A stretch of DNA of 64,000 nt from Geminocystis sp. NIES-3709 (GTDB lineage: Bacteria > Cyanobacteriota > Cyanobacteriia > Cyanobacteriales > Cyanobacteriaceae), in the NCBI RefSeq assembly GCF_001548115.1, contig NZ_AP014821.1, positions 1,178,001 to 1,242,000 of the forward strand, read 5' to 3'. The position numbers and the translations under genes are program-made. Below, in pieces: positions 52,756 through 61,532 of this stretch. The notes under the pieces were generated by a model. The model did no database searches, was not told the DNA's origin, and saw nothing but the letters and a program-made list of their open reading frames with translations. How positions within the stretch are numbered: position 1 is the first letter of the stretch; every line of letters starts with the position of its first letter.

Positions 52756-54413
52756 GATCCTTACCTTCTAATTTATCATGGGATTACCACCGTTATTCTA
52801 CTTTACAACGTCAATGGGATATTTTAGTCACAGCTTTACAATTTGCTGGATTAATATTACTTGATTTATTACAACGAAAAAACTCCAGTTATCAACGTCA
52901 TAAAAGAGCAAAATGGCTAGTCAGAAAATTAATTAAATTGGGCCCTACTTTCATAAAAATTGGTCAAGCTTTATCTACTCGTCCTGATTTAATTCCTTTA
53001 GAATATGTCGAAGAATTTAGTCAGTTACAAGATCGAGTTCCGCCTTTTTTATCAGAAGAAGCTATTACTATTATTGAATTAGAATTGGGAGATAAATTAG
53101 ATAATATTTTTCTTGATTTTGAAAGAGTCCCCATTGCTGCGGCTAGTTTAGGACAAGTACATAAAGCCAAATTACCCAACGGAGAAAAGGTTGTTATTAA
53201 AGTACAAAGAAGAGGATTAGAAAAATTATTTAACTTAGATTTTCAAGTATTAAAAAATATTATTAATTTTGTCGATCGAGTTATACCCGGAATGAGAAAA
53301 TATGAACTAAAATTAATTTATCAAGAATTTTTTGAAATTTTATTCTCAGAAATAGACTACCTTAAAGAAGGAGAAAATGCTGATATATTTAGATATAATT
53401 TTCAGGATGACGATCGAATTATTGTCCCAAAAGTTTATTGGGAATATACAACAAAAAGAGTACTAACTTTAGAATATTTACCCGGTATTAAAATTAATGA
53501 TAAAGAAACCTTAAGAGAAAAAGGTATCCCGATTAAACCTTTAATTGAATTAGGAATTTGTACTTATTTAAAACAACTATTAGAAGACGGTTTTTTTCAA
53601 TCTGATCCTCATCCGGGTAATATGGCAGTGAATATGAATGGTTCAATCATCTTCTATGATTTTGGTGCTATGGCAGAAGTGAAAGGATTAGCCAGAGAAC
53701 AAATGGTACAAACATTTTTTGCTATGTTACGCAAAGATGCAGATCAAGTATTAGATACTCTAGTCTATATGGGATTAATTGAACCAGTCGGAGACATGAC
53801 AGCAATTAAGAGGCTAATTAGTTTTTCTCTAACTCGTTTTTTAGATAAACCTGTGGATATTAATGCGTTTCGGGAAATTAGTACGGAAATTTACGTTATG
53901 TTTGAGCAACAACCCTTCCGTTTACCTCCTCAGATGACATTTATTATTAAAGCCATTACTACTCTTGATGGCATTGCCCGTACTTTAGATCCGAACTACA
54001 GTTTGTTATCTGCCAGTCAGCCATTTTTTAGACGAATTACCCAATCTACTCCAGCTAATAATATATTATTAATGGTTGTTCGTCAAGGAAAACTGTTAAT
54101 TCAGCAACGATTACAAAAACCTTCTCGTTTAGAAACGACAGTGAGAGATTTTCAACAAAAACTAGACCAAGGAGAATTACAATTGCGGGTTCGTTCTTTG
54201 GAAGGGGAAAGAATCTCTCGCAGTATTTATTTAGCCGTTAAAACTTTGATTTATGCTTGTTTAGCCGGATTTTCTCTCCTCAACGGTATTCTACTTATTT
54301 CGACGATTTATCACTCCTTAGCGGTTATTTTATTCGGCTTAACGGGGTTATTTACTTTTTTCTTGACACGATCGCTTATTACCCTGAGCATATCAGAAAA
54401 ACTATTAAAATAA
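52752..54413 (+). CDS. ABC1/UbiB/AarF family atypical kinase
   Basis: A 553-residue protein with the ABC1 signature: the KxGQ motif FIKIGQALSTRPDLIP, the Ala-rich loop AAASLGQVHKAKL that replaces the P-loop Gly, VVIKVQRRG with the ion-pair Lys, DPHPGNM and DFGAMAE. Two hydrophobic C-terminal helices (LIYACLAGFSLLNGILLI and AVILFGLTGLFTFFLT) anchor it in the membrane. Cyanobacterial and plastid ABC1K proteins regulate plastoquinone, tocopherol or carotenoid lipids. It is translationally coupled to a His-lacking histidine kinase, which is unusual. Confidence 0.95.
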   Translation: MRSLPSNLSWDYHRYSTLQRQWDILVTALQFAGLILLDLLQRKNSSYQRHKRAKWLVRKLIKLGPTFIKIGQALSTRPDLIPLEYVEEFSQLQDRVPPFLSEEAITIIELELGDKLDNIFLDFERVPIAAASLGQVHKAKLPNGEKVVIKVQRRGLEKLFNLDFQVLKNIINFVDRVIPGMRKYELKLIYQEFFEILFSEIDYLKEGENADIFRYNFQDDDRIIVPKVYWEYTTKRVLTLEYLPGIKINDKETLREKGIPIKPLIELGICTYLKQLLEDGFFQSDPHPGNMAVNMNGSIIFYDFGAMAEVKGLAREQMVQTFFAMLRKDADQVLDTLVYMGLIEPVGDMTAIKRLISFSLTRFLDKPVDINAFREISTEIYVMFEQQPFRLPPQMTFIIKAITTLDGIARTLDPNYSLLSASQPFFRRITQSTPANNILLMVVRQGKLLIQQRLQKPSRLETTVRDFQQKLDQGELQLRVRSLEGERISRSIYLAVKTLIYACLAGFSLLNGILLISTIYHSLAVILFGLTGLFTFFLTRSLITLSISEKLLK

Positions 54414-54616
54414 TTAAAAAAGGTGTTAGGTTTTAGGTAGTAGGTATTTAGGTATTAGGTAGTTATCAGCTATTACCTTGCTCTTAATAACTTGCATCGA
54501 ACTGAAGTAGATTAAAGTTTCGTACGGGTAGTGTGCCTTTGGCATCGATTATTTTCTAGTAATCTATAATAACTACTGTAGAAAAACAAAAAAATTAACT
54601 ATCAATTATTTAATAT

Positions 54617-55444
54617 ATGAGTCAAGATAATTTAATCCCTGTAGTGGTAAATGGTGCGGCTGGAAAAATGGGAAAAGAAGTTATCAAAGCGATCGCTTCT
54701 GCTAAGGATATGATGTTAGTAGGTGCAGTAGATCAAAATCCGGCGGTATTAGGGCAAGATGTGGGAATAGTCGCAGGTTGTGGAGAGCTAGAAATTCCCA
54801 TCCTTAATGATTTACAAAGCGTCTTAGTTTTGGCCACTGAACACAAAATACAAGGTGTAATGGTAGATTTTACCCATCCTGATAGTGTTTATGAAAATGT
54901 CCGTAGTGCGATCGCCTATGGAGTTCGTCCCGTAGTTGGTACAACTGGATTATCTCCCGAACAAATTCAAGACTTAGCTGATTTTGCTGATAAGGCATCT
55001 ACAGGTGTATTAATCATTCCAAATTTTACGATCGGTATTGTCTTAATGCAACAAGCCGCTATTCAAGCGGCGCAATATTTTGATCATGTAGAGATAATCG
55101 AATTACATCATAATCAAAAAGCTGATGCTCCCAGTGGTACAGCTATTAAAACGGCTGAAATGCTTTCTGACTTAGGCAAAAACTATAATCCTCAATTAGT
55201 TAAAGAAACAGAAAATTTAGCAGGTGCAAGGGGAAGTATTTGTGGTGATAATATTAGAATCCATAGTGTTCGACTGCCCGGATTAATTGCCCATCAAGAG
55301 ATTATTTTCGGATCACAAGGACAAATTTATACTCTCCGTCATGATACCAGTGATCGATCGTGTTATATGCCAGGAGTATTATTGTCAATTCGTAAAATCG
55401 TAGAATTAAAATCTCTTGTTTATGGTTTAGAAAAGATTTTATAA
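54617..55444 (+). CDS. dapB: 4-hydroxy-tetrahydrodipicolinate reductase
   Basis: NAD(P)H-dependent second step of the lysine/diaminopimelate branch. Dinucleotide motif [12 protein letters not shown] (about residues 11-22), [37 protein letters not shown], and the family signature [15 protein letters not shown] with the catalytic His-His and Lys. The 275-residue length is typical. The upstream spacer (54414-54616) has TAGGTATTAGG short repeats and a CATCGAACTGAAGT motif. Confidence 0.97.
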   Translation: MSQDNLIPVVVNGAAGKMGKEVIKAIASAKDMMLVGAVDQNPAVLGQDVGIVAGCGELEIPILNDLQSVLVLATEHKIQGVMVDFTHPDSVYENVRSAIAYGVRPVVGTTGLSPEQIQDLADFADKASTGVLIIPNFTIGIVLMQQAAIQAAQYFDHVEIIELHHNQKADAPSGTAIKTAEMLSDLGKNYNPQLVKETENLAGARGSICGDNIRIHSVRLPGLIAHQEIIFGSQGQIYTLRHDTSDRSCYMPGVLLSIRKIVELKSLVYGLEKIL

Positions 55445-55723
55445 TGAATAGGCTCAGACACATTCAACTTGTATCAAGAATTATGAGAAAACCTCCACAA
55501 TCTTAGTTATAATGATTTAACTTAAATTTGAGACACTTTATCAAGCTAAAATCTCGATTTAATAAGGCTAACAGATTTTGATATTGTTTCATTCTTAAGT
55601 TAATCAACTATATTGTCTTTTACTTCTTGCCTATTTCAAGTAAACTTAGATGGTTTTGAGCTTATCTTTTTTCTACCTATTCCACATTAAATGTTGTGCA
55701 AAATACAAGTTAACATGATCAAA

Positions 55724-56491
55724 TTAAGGGAATAATTGAGTTCCTACAACCATTTCTTGACTGCTTCCATTACCTTCTGCTCGTAGTTCATGAATATTTC
55801 GACTCATTTCTCTCGCTTGATGGTAACTGTCAATATCTCCCTGCTCAAAGTAGAGTAACGCCGCTTTTCTTAAGTCATCAACGGCTTTTTGTTTTAAACC
55901 ATTTTCTAAATAAAGCACTCCTCTTTTATGGAAAGCTCTGGCACAACTAGAATCTTTTTTGATAGCTTCGCTGTAGTCTTCGATCGCACCCGGTTTATTA
56001 CCTAATTTTTCATAACCCAAACCTCTTTGATAGAAGAAATCTGCTGAATCAGGTTTAACTCTTAACTCTTGTGAGAGATTTTCAATTTCCTTAATATCAG
56101 AAACAATATTATTTAATTCTTGATGTTGTAAATCGACTCTTTTTATTTCCGTAACAATATATTGTTTTTGTTCTTGTAAATTAGTTTGGAGAGATTGCTG
56201 CAATTTTTCAATACTCGTTCCTAAATCTGCTTTATTTTCAACTAATTTATCGGTTAATTCTCCATGATTAATAGCTAACTTTTCAATTAAATCTTGAATG
56301 GTTTGTTCTTGTTTATTGTAAGCCTCTACTAAACTATCATTTAATTGTTTACGACTAAAAAGGTTACATCCCACCCCAATAGCTAAAGGAATAGGGGCGA
56401 TGGCAAGATTTTGAGTAACAACAGAAAAAATTGCACCTAAAGTAGAAACCCCCAATCCCACATAACCGATCATATCTTGTTGTTTTTCCAT
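55724..56491 (-). CDS. TPR membrane protein similar to Slr0151
   Basis: A 255-residue protein with a hydrophobic N-terminus (two short membrane segments, about residues 9-30 and 32-44), a coiled-coil region (about 50-130) and two to three TPRs (about 145-225: ADFFYQRGLGYEKLGNKPGA, CARAFHKRGVLYLENG). In Synechocystis a TPR protein, Slr0151, is the last member of the photosystem II assembly operon and influences photosystem II repair; here it is likewise the last gene. The start at 56491 lies 54 bases after the previous stop. Orthology is inferred from position and architecture. Confidence 0.8.
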   Translation of the reverse strand: MEKQQDMIGYVGLGVSTLGAIFSVVTQNLAIAPIPLAIGVGCNLFSRKQLNDSLVEAYNKQEQTIQDLIEKLAINHGELTDKLVENKADLGTSIEKLQQSLQTNLQEQKQYIVTEIKRVDLQHQELNNIVSDIKEIENLSQELRVKPDSADFFYQRGLGYEKLGNKPGAIEDYSEAIKKDSSCARAFHKRGVLYLENGLKQKAVDDLRKAALLYFEQGDIDSYHQAREMSRNIHELRAEGNGSSQEMVVGTQLFP

Positions 56492-56545
56492 GACTTAAAT
56501 TAATTACTCCTAAATATAAAATTAACGATTCTAAAAAGATATTTT

Positions 56546-56998
56546 CTAAACCAACACAGCACAATTAAGCTCAAAAATAGGAAGGGCTAATTTTGTTTCC
56601 TCTGGAGTTAAAAATTGGGGAATAACACCCAGTAAAACTTCATAGGTGTCATTGTTATCATTTTCAAAATTGAAAGAACGAGCAATAGTTTGAAACCAAA
56701 GTAACATATTTGTGCGTAATCTTTCCATATCATCGAACAACAAAGCCGCCGCACAATAACGAACTAAATCAATTAAATCTCGTTTACAAGTGCCATAAAA
56801 ATCTTCAAATTCAGCATTGCGTTTTTGTTTTCCGATTCTTACTGCTTCAACAATTTCTGTGGCAGAATCTCTGATTTTGATATAAGCACTCAGTCGAATA
56901 TCTTGAGAGCTTAAATAGTCTTCTAAAAATCTTAGCTCATAGTCTTCCGCATAACGACCATCTGCTTCTAAGGTTAAATCAGCAAATTGTTTTAACAT
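56546..56998 (-). CDS. Phycobilisome-like protein (Slr0149-like) with a CxRD motif
   Basis: A 150-residue globin-fold phycobiliprotein relative. Helical pattern LTLEADGRYAEDYELRFLEDY..., then C71-K-R-D (GTCKRDLIDLVRYCAAALLF), which aligns with the bilin-attaching Cys of allophycocyanin (CxRDxxYxLR). So a bilin could be bound here. A related paralogue at 58363 lacks this Cys. It belongs to the photosystem II assembly-type cluster. Whether it carries a chromophore or has another role is unknown. Confidence 0.72.
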   Translation of the reverse strand: MLKQFADLTLEADGRYAEDYELRFLEDYLSSQDIRLSAYIKIRDSATEIVEAVRIGKQKRNAEFEDFYGTCKRDLIDLVRYCAAALLFDDMERLRTNMLLWFQTIARSFNFENDNNDTYEVLLGVIPQFLTPEETKLALPIFELNCAVLV

Positions 56999-57036
56999 TT
57001 TAATTAACTCCTGATAATTGATATTGTGTTTTAAAA

Positions 57037-57522
57037 TTAAATTGCGTCACTGGTATTAGCTAAATATTTGGACACTTCCCCTTTTGTATTTTCTAATTGA
57101 CTAATCATCGATCGAGTAATCAACTTCCCTTCTTCCACTAAAATCTTGCCAGAAATCGGGTGTAGAATATTTTGTTGAGCTCTTCTACCAATCAACGCTT
57201 CAATATCTTCTATCTCACTTAAGTACATCCCTGCTGGTAATTCTACTACCACCCCCTCACCGATTACCCTCGCCTGACAAGCTAAACGAGAATTAAGTTT
57301 ACAAGTAGTAATTACTTCTAAGGTTCTTTTTTCTCGACGATTTAGAGGAGATAAACTTTCCATACCCTTCTTAACATAAATATGACAGGTGGAACACATT
57401 CCTCTGCCACCACATTCTTGCATTACATTAAGTTGATTTTTGAGTAATCCAGATAAAAGATTATCGTTAGTTTTAATACTGGTTTCTGTACCAAGAGGAT
57501 CAAGTCTGATGATTTTAGCCAC
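57037..57522 (-). CDS. [2Fe-2S] ferredoxin-like protein (Slr0148-like)
   Basis: A 161-residue protein. The iron-sulfur site is CGGRGMCSTC (C-x5-C-x2-C; roughly residues 37-46), with a fourth Cys in SRLACQA. This spacing is bacterial/adrenodoxin-type. A 70-residue C-terminal extension after the cluster (LPAGMYLSEIEDIEALIGRR...) is unlike plant-type PetF. It is gene five of the cluster and may deliver electrons for biogenesis of photosystem II. The separate petF (slr0150) of Synechocystis has no counterpart here. Confidence 0.85.
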   Translation of the reverse strand: MAKIIRLDPLGTETSIKTNDNLLSGLLKNQLNVMQECGGRGMCSTCHIYVKKGMESLSPLNRREKRTLEVITTCKLNSRLACQARVIGEGVVVELPAGMYLSEIEDIEALIGRRAQQNILHPISGKILVEEGKLITRSMISQLENTKGEVSKYLANTSDAI

Positions 57523-57619
57523 TATCTTACTTTTTTTATATATTAAATGGTCTAATTTTAGATTAGCTTAAGTTTTGTTCAAAATAAAAGATAGTTATGA
57601 TTAGTAATCAAAGTGAACT

Positions 57620-58285
57620 TTAAGAAGAACTATTCAAAAGTCGATCGATAATAGTATTATGATCATAACCTTCCTCTGACAAAGTTTTAACTAACTCCAC
57701 TCGTTGCTCTAAACCAATAACAAAATAGTTACATTCAGCACCCATTGATTCACAACTGGTTTGAAAACAACCGAGATCTTCTCCTGTCAATTGACTGAAA
57801 AAAGAACTTAAAATACCAGCTTCTGGTTGACAAGCAAAACCTTTATTTTGAGGAGCGGCTTGGGCAAAAGGCGAATTAACGGTGGTTGCCACGATAAAAC
57901 CTTGAGAATAATAATCAAAATTGAAATTAATGACTCCCCAACCATGAGTTTTCCAGCATTGTTTTAAACAACTCAAAAACTCTGACATTTCCATTTGTGC
58001 CAAAGGCATTTCGTAATATTCGGTCACTTCCTGTAGAAAACGACGATAAAAACTTTTACCCCACCAACGACCACAATTGTATAAAACTATACCTGTCGCT
58101 TGTCCAATTTCTTCTTCTAAACCAGCATAAACTCCCTGTAAAAAAACTTCAGGTAAAGCGATCAATCTTGAACCTAAACGTGTTTCGAGTAATCCTAACT
58201 CAAAATCTCCTTGCACATAAGCTCCAGGAGCGAAATAATTACCTTTTAGGGCTTTTTCTTGAACTAAATCTGCCACAGAAATCAT
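57620..58285 (-). CDS. V4R-domain protein (Slr0147-like)
   Basis: A 221-residue cytosolic protein with a V4R (4-vinyl reductase) domain: GLEEEIGQATGIVLYNCGRWWGKSF in the middle, CQPEAGILSSFFSQLTGEDLGCFQTSC and ESMGAECNYFVIG near the end, with the Cys/His-like pocket of V4R small-molecule binding domains. Such domains bind hydrophobic ligands and occur in bacteriochlorophyll biosynthesis (BchJ). It parallels the other V4R gene at 59259, suggesting duplication. It may handle chlorophyll precursors or bilins during photosystem II assembly. Confidence 0.82.
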   Translation of the reverse strand: MISVADLVQEKALKGNYFAPGAYVQGDFELGLLETRLGSRLIALPEVFLQGVYAGLEEEIGQATGIVLYNCGRWWGKSFYRRFLQEVTEYYEMPLAQMEMSEFLSCLKQCWKTHGWGVINFNFDYYSQGFIVATTVNSPFAQAAPQNKGFACQPEAGILSSFFSQLTGEDLGCFQTSCESMGAECNYFVIGLEQRVELVKTLSEEGYDHNTIIDRLLNSSS

Positions 58286-58362
58286 CTATTTTTCCTCATT
58301 CTTTGATATTTTTTTTAGCAATTAAGTCTAGTTGACAAAAAACTTAATACTGAAATTCTGAA

Positions 58363-58839
58363 CTAAACACTTAAAGCCGTAGCATTCGTCAAGTAATTAT
58401 TGGCTTGGGCTAAAAAAGGTTGAATCTGTTCTAATCCTTCATCTGGAAGAACTTGAGTTAATTTTTCCACTAATAAAGCATAAATACAATCAGAAATGGA
58501 TTGAGACTCATGAGCTTGAACTATATCTGTTAACCATTCCAGAAGGCGATGTTCTAAAAATTCAGGATTATTTAACAACATAGCCATACCGCAATAGCGG
58601 GTGATTAATAACCAATGACGAATAGTCGTTTCAATTTTTTTTGTTTTTTCTTCTGGTAATAGTTTGACAACCTGATCTGCTACGTCTTGAAAAATGCTGA
58701 TTTCTTGATCTCTCAATATTCGGTAAGCAGTTAATCTATCTTTTAAGGTAGAAATTTCTTTAGTTAACTTATCTAAGTCTTCTGCTTGTAAATATTGAGA
58801 TTCAGCCTCGTGAATTAATGCTTGTAATTCTGGATACAT
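58363..58839 (-). CDS. Phycobilisome-like protein (Slr0146-like), no bilin Cys
   Basis: A 158-residue all-helical protein parallel to that at 56546: LTKEISTLKDRLTAYRILRD, TIRHWLLITRYCGMAMLLNN, and LVEKLTQVLPDEGLEQIQPF. The position of the bilin Cys is occupied by TIRHW (no Cys), so it is probably non-pigmented. It starts 9 bases after the previous gene. It belongs to the assembly cluster; its function is unknown. Confidence 0.68.
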   Translation of the reverse strand: MYPELQALIHEAESQYLQAEDLDKLTKEISTLKDRLTAYRILRDQEISIFQDVADQVVKLLPEEKTKKIETTIRHWLLITRYCGMAMLLNNPEFLEHRLLEWLTDIVQAHESQSISDCIYALLVEKLTQVLPDEGLEQIQPFLAQANNYLTNATALSV

Positions 58840-58848
58840 AATTTTTTC

Positions 58849-59262
58849 TTAAAGTAAATCTGATAAATCATTGACATTAAAAGTTTTGGCGGTAGAATCA
58901 AACGTCTCTGACGAAGAAATGGAGGGTAAAGAAGCGATCGAAGTTTTTTTCTGAGTTATTCGTCCTTGTCCTTGCCATGATATTCTTTGAAAAAATTCTC
59001 CCACTGTCATGGTTAAAGAATAATTTACAGACATCGGTTGATATAATTCTTCTGATGCCCTTGTTTTCTTCGTTTTCACAACTCCTTGCCAATTATGAGA
59101 AGCAAAAAAATCTTGCACCGTTAAATTAAATGTTGGATAAAAATTATCTTCTATTTCGATCGTATCGGATAGAGATTCTTTTTCGATCGCCACTAATCTT
59201 AGCCCTTGCCAATTAGCTTGTTGAAAAAAATCTTCGACGGAGATGTTAGTGGAAGGAATCAT
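58849..59262 (-). CDS. WQG-repeat protein (Slr0145-like)
   Basis: A 137-residue protein with three copies of a short motif: VEDFFQQANWQGL (residues about 10-22), VQDFFASHNWQGV (about 48-60), VGEFFQRISWQGQ (about 86-98). Each is FF-x3-x-WQG, separated by polar linkers, so it is probably a multivalent binding protein. It overlaps the V4R gene's stop by 4 bases (ATGA), placing it second in the cluster. No known family name comes to mind; the role is inferred from context only. Confidence 0.7.
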   Translation of the reverse strand: MIPSTNISVEDFFQQANWQGLRLVAIEKESLSDTIEIEDNFYPTFNLTVQDFFASHNWQGVVKTKKTRASEELYQPMSVNYSLTMTVGEFFQRISWQGQGRITQKKTSIASLPSISSSETFDSTAKTFNVNDLSDLL

Positions 59263-59975
59263 TTTAGATATTCTCCATTGATAAGTTTTTTCTGAATATC
59301 TTTAGCACCTGCCCCCTCATTTTGCCAAAAGGTAGCCGCATCAATGCGATCTTGTTTTCCTAGCAAAAATTTACAATAGGTTTCTCCCATGGAATAACAC
59401 TGAATTTCAATGCAGTTGAGTTGTTTATTAATAAAACGACTGAAAAAACCTGCCATTAATCCCGCATAAATATGACATACGGGCTTACCGACATCTCCCA
59501 AGGTACGAGCTACGGCAGAATCAAAGATATTAACGAACATGAAACCATTTTTTTGTTCACTCAAGTCCACATCCCAGTTACCCCATCCCTGAGTCGTAAA
59601 AGGCCACCACCACGCTTCAAGAACGTATAACAAGTTCATATCATGAACGTCTTTGGGATATTCATACTCTTTTTGAAACCATTGTTCAAAAAATTCTGCA
59701 TCTCTAATACCCCATGCTTTACCGATGTTATACATGACTACCCCAGAAGATGATCCGACTTCTTCTTCTAAGCCTTCGATTAAACCAATGATAAAATCTT
59801 CTGTTACCAGAATATTTCGAGATTCATTCCAGTCGGTAATATTGCCGTTGGCGGTATCAAAGTGAAAAAAGTCTTCAAGGGTATAATGATCGTGCTTTTT
59901 TGGATATTTATTTTTCCAAAGATTTTTGGAAATTATTTCTACAGTACGACTTGATTTTGTAGGTGTAAAAGTCAT
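59259..59975 (-). CDS. V4R-domain protein, first gene of the cluster (Slr0144-like)
   Basis: A 238-residue cytosolic V4R protein: GLIEGLEEEVGSSSGVVMYN followed by IGKAWG, then HIYAGLMAGFFSRFINKQLN, CIEIQCYSMGETYCKFLLG. It has the same architecture as the protein at 57620 and starts the seven-gene set. Overlap with the next gene by ATGA and short gaps after that indicate one transcript. Slr0144 in Synechocystis copurifies with photosystem II preparations and heads the operon needed for normal assembly; orthology here is by position and domain. Confidence 0.82.
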   Translation of the reverse strand: MTFTPTKSSRTVEIISKNLWKNKYPKKHDHYTLEDFFHFDTANGNITDWNESRNILVTEDFIIGLIEGLEEEVGSSSGVVMYNIGKAWGIRDAEFFEQWFQKEYEYPKDVHDMNLLYVLEAWWWPFTTQGWGNWDVDLSEQKNGFMFVNIFDSAVARTLGDVGKPVCHIYAGLMAGFFSRFINKQLNCIEIQCYSMGETYCKFLLGKQDRIDAATFWQNEGAGAKDIQKKLINGEYLK

Positions 59976-60288
59976 CTGGTTTTTTATCCTCTCAAGTTTA
60001 TTATGATTAATTAATTAACAATTTAAGTAACAAGCAATTTTTCTTTATGTCTTTATTTTAACCAGTTTTTATAATATCGAGTTTTTTTCTTCAACATTTC
60101 TATACAATTAATGCTTAACATTTATTAATAAAAAAAGTCTTATTGTTTTCTTGGATTTTTCTTGTTCTTTCATAAAAATACCCCCCTGTTTAAAGGGAGG
60201 TTAAGGGGAATCGATCGTTATTATTTTCCTTATGTTTAAAACAGTTTTTTTATATTTTTGTGTATTTTTAAAAACAATACTCTAACTT
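59976..60288. other. Intergenic stretch upstream of the assembly cluster
   Basis: About 310 AT-rich bases. It should contain the cluster promoter, but no strong -35/-10 pair stands out. CCCCC TGTTTAAAGGGAGGTTAA GGGG at about 60181-60210 is a short G/C-run inverted pattern seen in many cyanobacterial spacers and can form a weak hairpin between two unrelated transcripts. No gene is seen. Confidence 0.5.
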
Positions 60289-61125
60289 TTAAGCGGCATT
60301 ATTTTTGATTAAATAATCCACTGTTAAGTGTTTTTCTTCGATGATATGGGGTAAGTCTTGAATAATTACAGAAGATTTTTTGATAAAAGAATTAGTCCAT
60401 TTTTCTAACCATTTTAACTGCATCATTGTAGCTTGATGAGTTAATGTACCATTAAAACTTATTTTTCCTTTTTTATCGATAGAAAATTCTTGCAACCATT
60501 CTATATCAGGACGACTTTCTTCAAAGTTTTTAGCGGTGATTGTTCCCCCTAAATAACAACTTGTAATACTAGCGATCGATTCAAAATTGGTAACGACTTG
60601 AGCGATAGTAACTTTTTTACTAGCAGAGGCTTGAAATGATGAGACTAATGTCATACCTAGAGAGTTGGGATCAAAACATCTATCAAAGCGAGTTGTAGTA
60701 TCATAGGTAGCACCTTGAAAAATAGCACCATTTAAGTGGGCACCATTTAAAAATGTCCCTGATAAATCAGCTTTCATAAAATTTGCTTTGGTGAGAAAAC
60801 TGCCTGTAAAATACGCTTCTTTAAGGATAGATTTTTTAAAGTCAGTTTTGGTTAAATAGGCTTTGATAAGATATGCGCCTGTTAAATTTGCCCCCGTTAA
60901 ATTGGCCCCACTCAAATTAGCTTCATTCAGATAACAATTACTTAAATTGGAGTTACTTAAATCGGCATCTCTCAAATCAGCATAACTCAAATCTGAACCT
61001 TGTAAATTAACTCCTTTTAAATTAACATTTCTTAAATCAATTCTTCTTAACTGTTTTTGGGAGAAATTTCTTTCACCTTGAGCATATTGGGTTGTGATGT
61101 CGATCGTATGATTATTTACTAACAT
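60289..61125 (-). CDS. Pentapeptide-repeat protein
   Basis: A 278-residue protein. Residues about 28-140 are pentapeptide repeats of A(D/N)LxX form (for example LKGVNLQGSDLSYADLRDAD, LSGANLTGANLTGAYL), which fold as a right-handed quadrilateral beta-helix. The C-terminal half (about 160-278) is different, with QASASKKVTIAQVVTNFESI and DIEWLQEFSIDKKGKISFNG. Cyanobacteria have many such proteins, mostly of unknown role. It is a single gene, transcribed toward the assembly cluster with a 313-base gap. Confidence 0.85.
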   Translation of the reverse strand: MLVNNHTIDITTQYAQGERNFSQKQLRRIDLRNVNLKGVNLQGSDLSYADLRDADLSNSNLSNCYLNEANLSGANLTGANLTGAYLIKAYLTKTDFKKSILKEAYFTGSFLTKANFMKADLSGTFLNGAHLNGAIFQGATYDTTTRFDRCFDPNSLGMTLVSSFQASASKKVTIAQVVTNFESIASITSCYLGGTITAKNFEESRPDIEWLQEFSIDKKGKISFNGTLTHQATMMQLKWLEKWTNSFIKKSSVIIQDLPHIIEEKHLTVDYLIKNNAA

Positions 61126-61401
61126 TTTATATCCCCTATTCCTAAATAAATGTGATTTGAGATTATGTGTTTCTTAAGTTTATAAAAGACTTTTGTAATG
61201 TTTATTTTTCTTAATTTTTATTTAATCTTTCTTCAATTCTAACCATATTCATTGTAAATAGGCTAATTAATGTAACAAAAGTTTGTTAAAGTTTAATCAT
61301 CTTATAAATAATTAAAACTTGTAAGTATTTATACAGATAATTTATAAAAATAAAGTTTTTATAATATCAAAAATTTTAAATACATTTAAGGTAATAAAAA
61401 T

Positions 61402-61425
61402 GGGTTAAGTTTTCATACTTAACCT
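61402..61425 (-). terminator. Hairpin 3' of the secreted hypothetical gene
   Basis: On the minus strand AGGTTAAG and CTTAACCC form an 8-bp stem (one mismatch) with a TATGAAAA loop, followed by ATTTTTATT. It lies about 110 bases past the stop at 61533. Confidence 0.6.
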
Positions 61426-61466
61426 ATCAAAATAAATATCTAAAATCCATATACAGTAAAGAAGGC

Positions 61467-61496
61467 AAAAAAACCTAAGCCTAATTTACATTAGGT
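61467..61496 (-). terminator. Rho-independent terminator 3' of the secreted hypothetical gene
   Basis: On the minus strand ACCTAA pairs with TTAGGT, immediately followed by TTTTTT; the loop is 12 bases and contains another TTAGG that can form an alternative stem. It is about 40 bases after the stop codon and the better placed of the two. Confidence 0.65.
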
Positions 61497-61532
61497 ATAT
61501 ATACATTAAAATTAACTTAATTAACGATCGAA

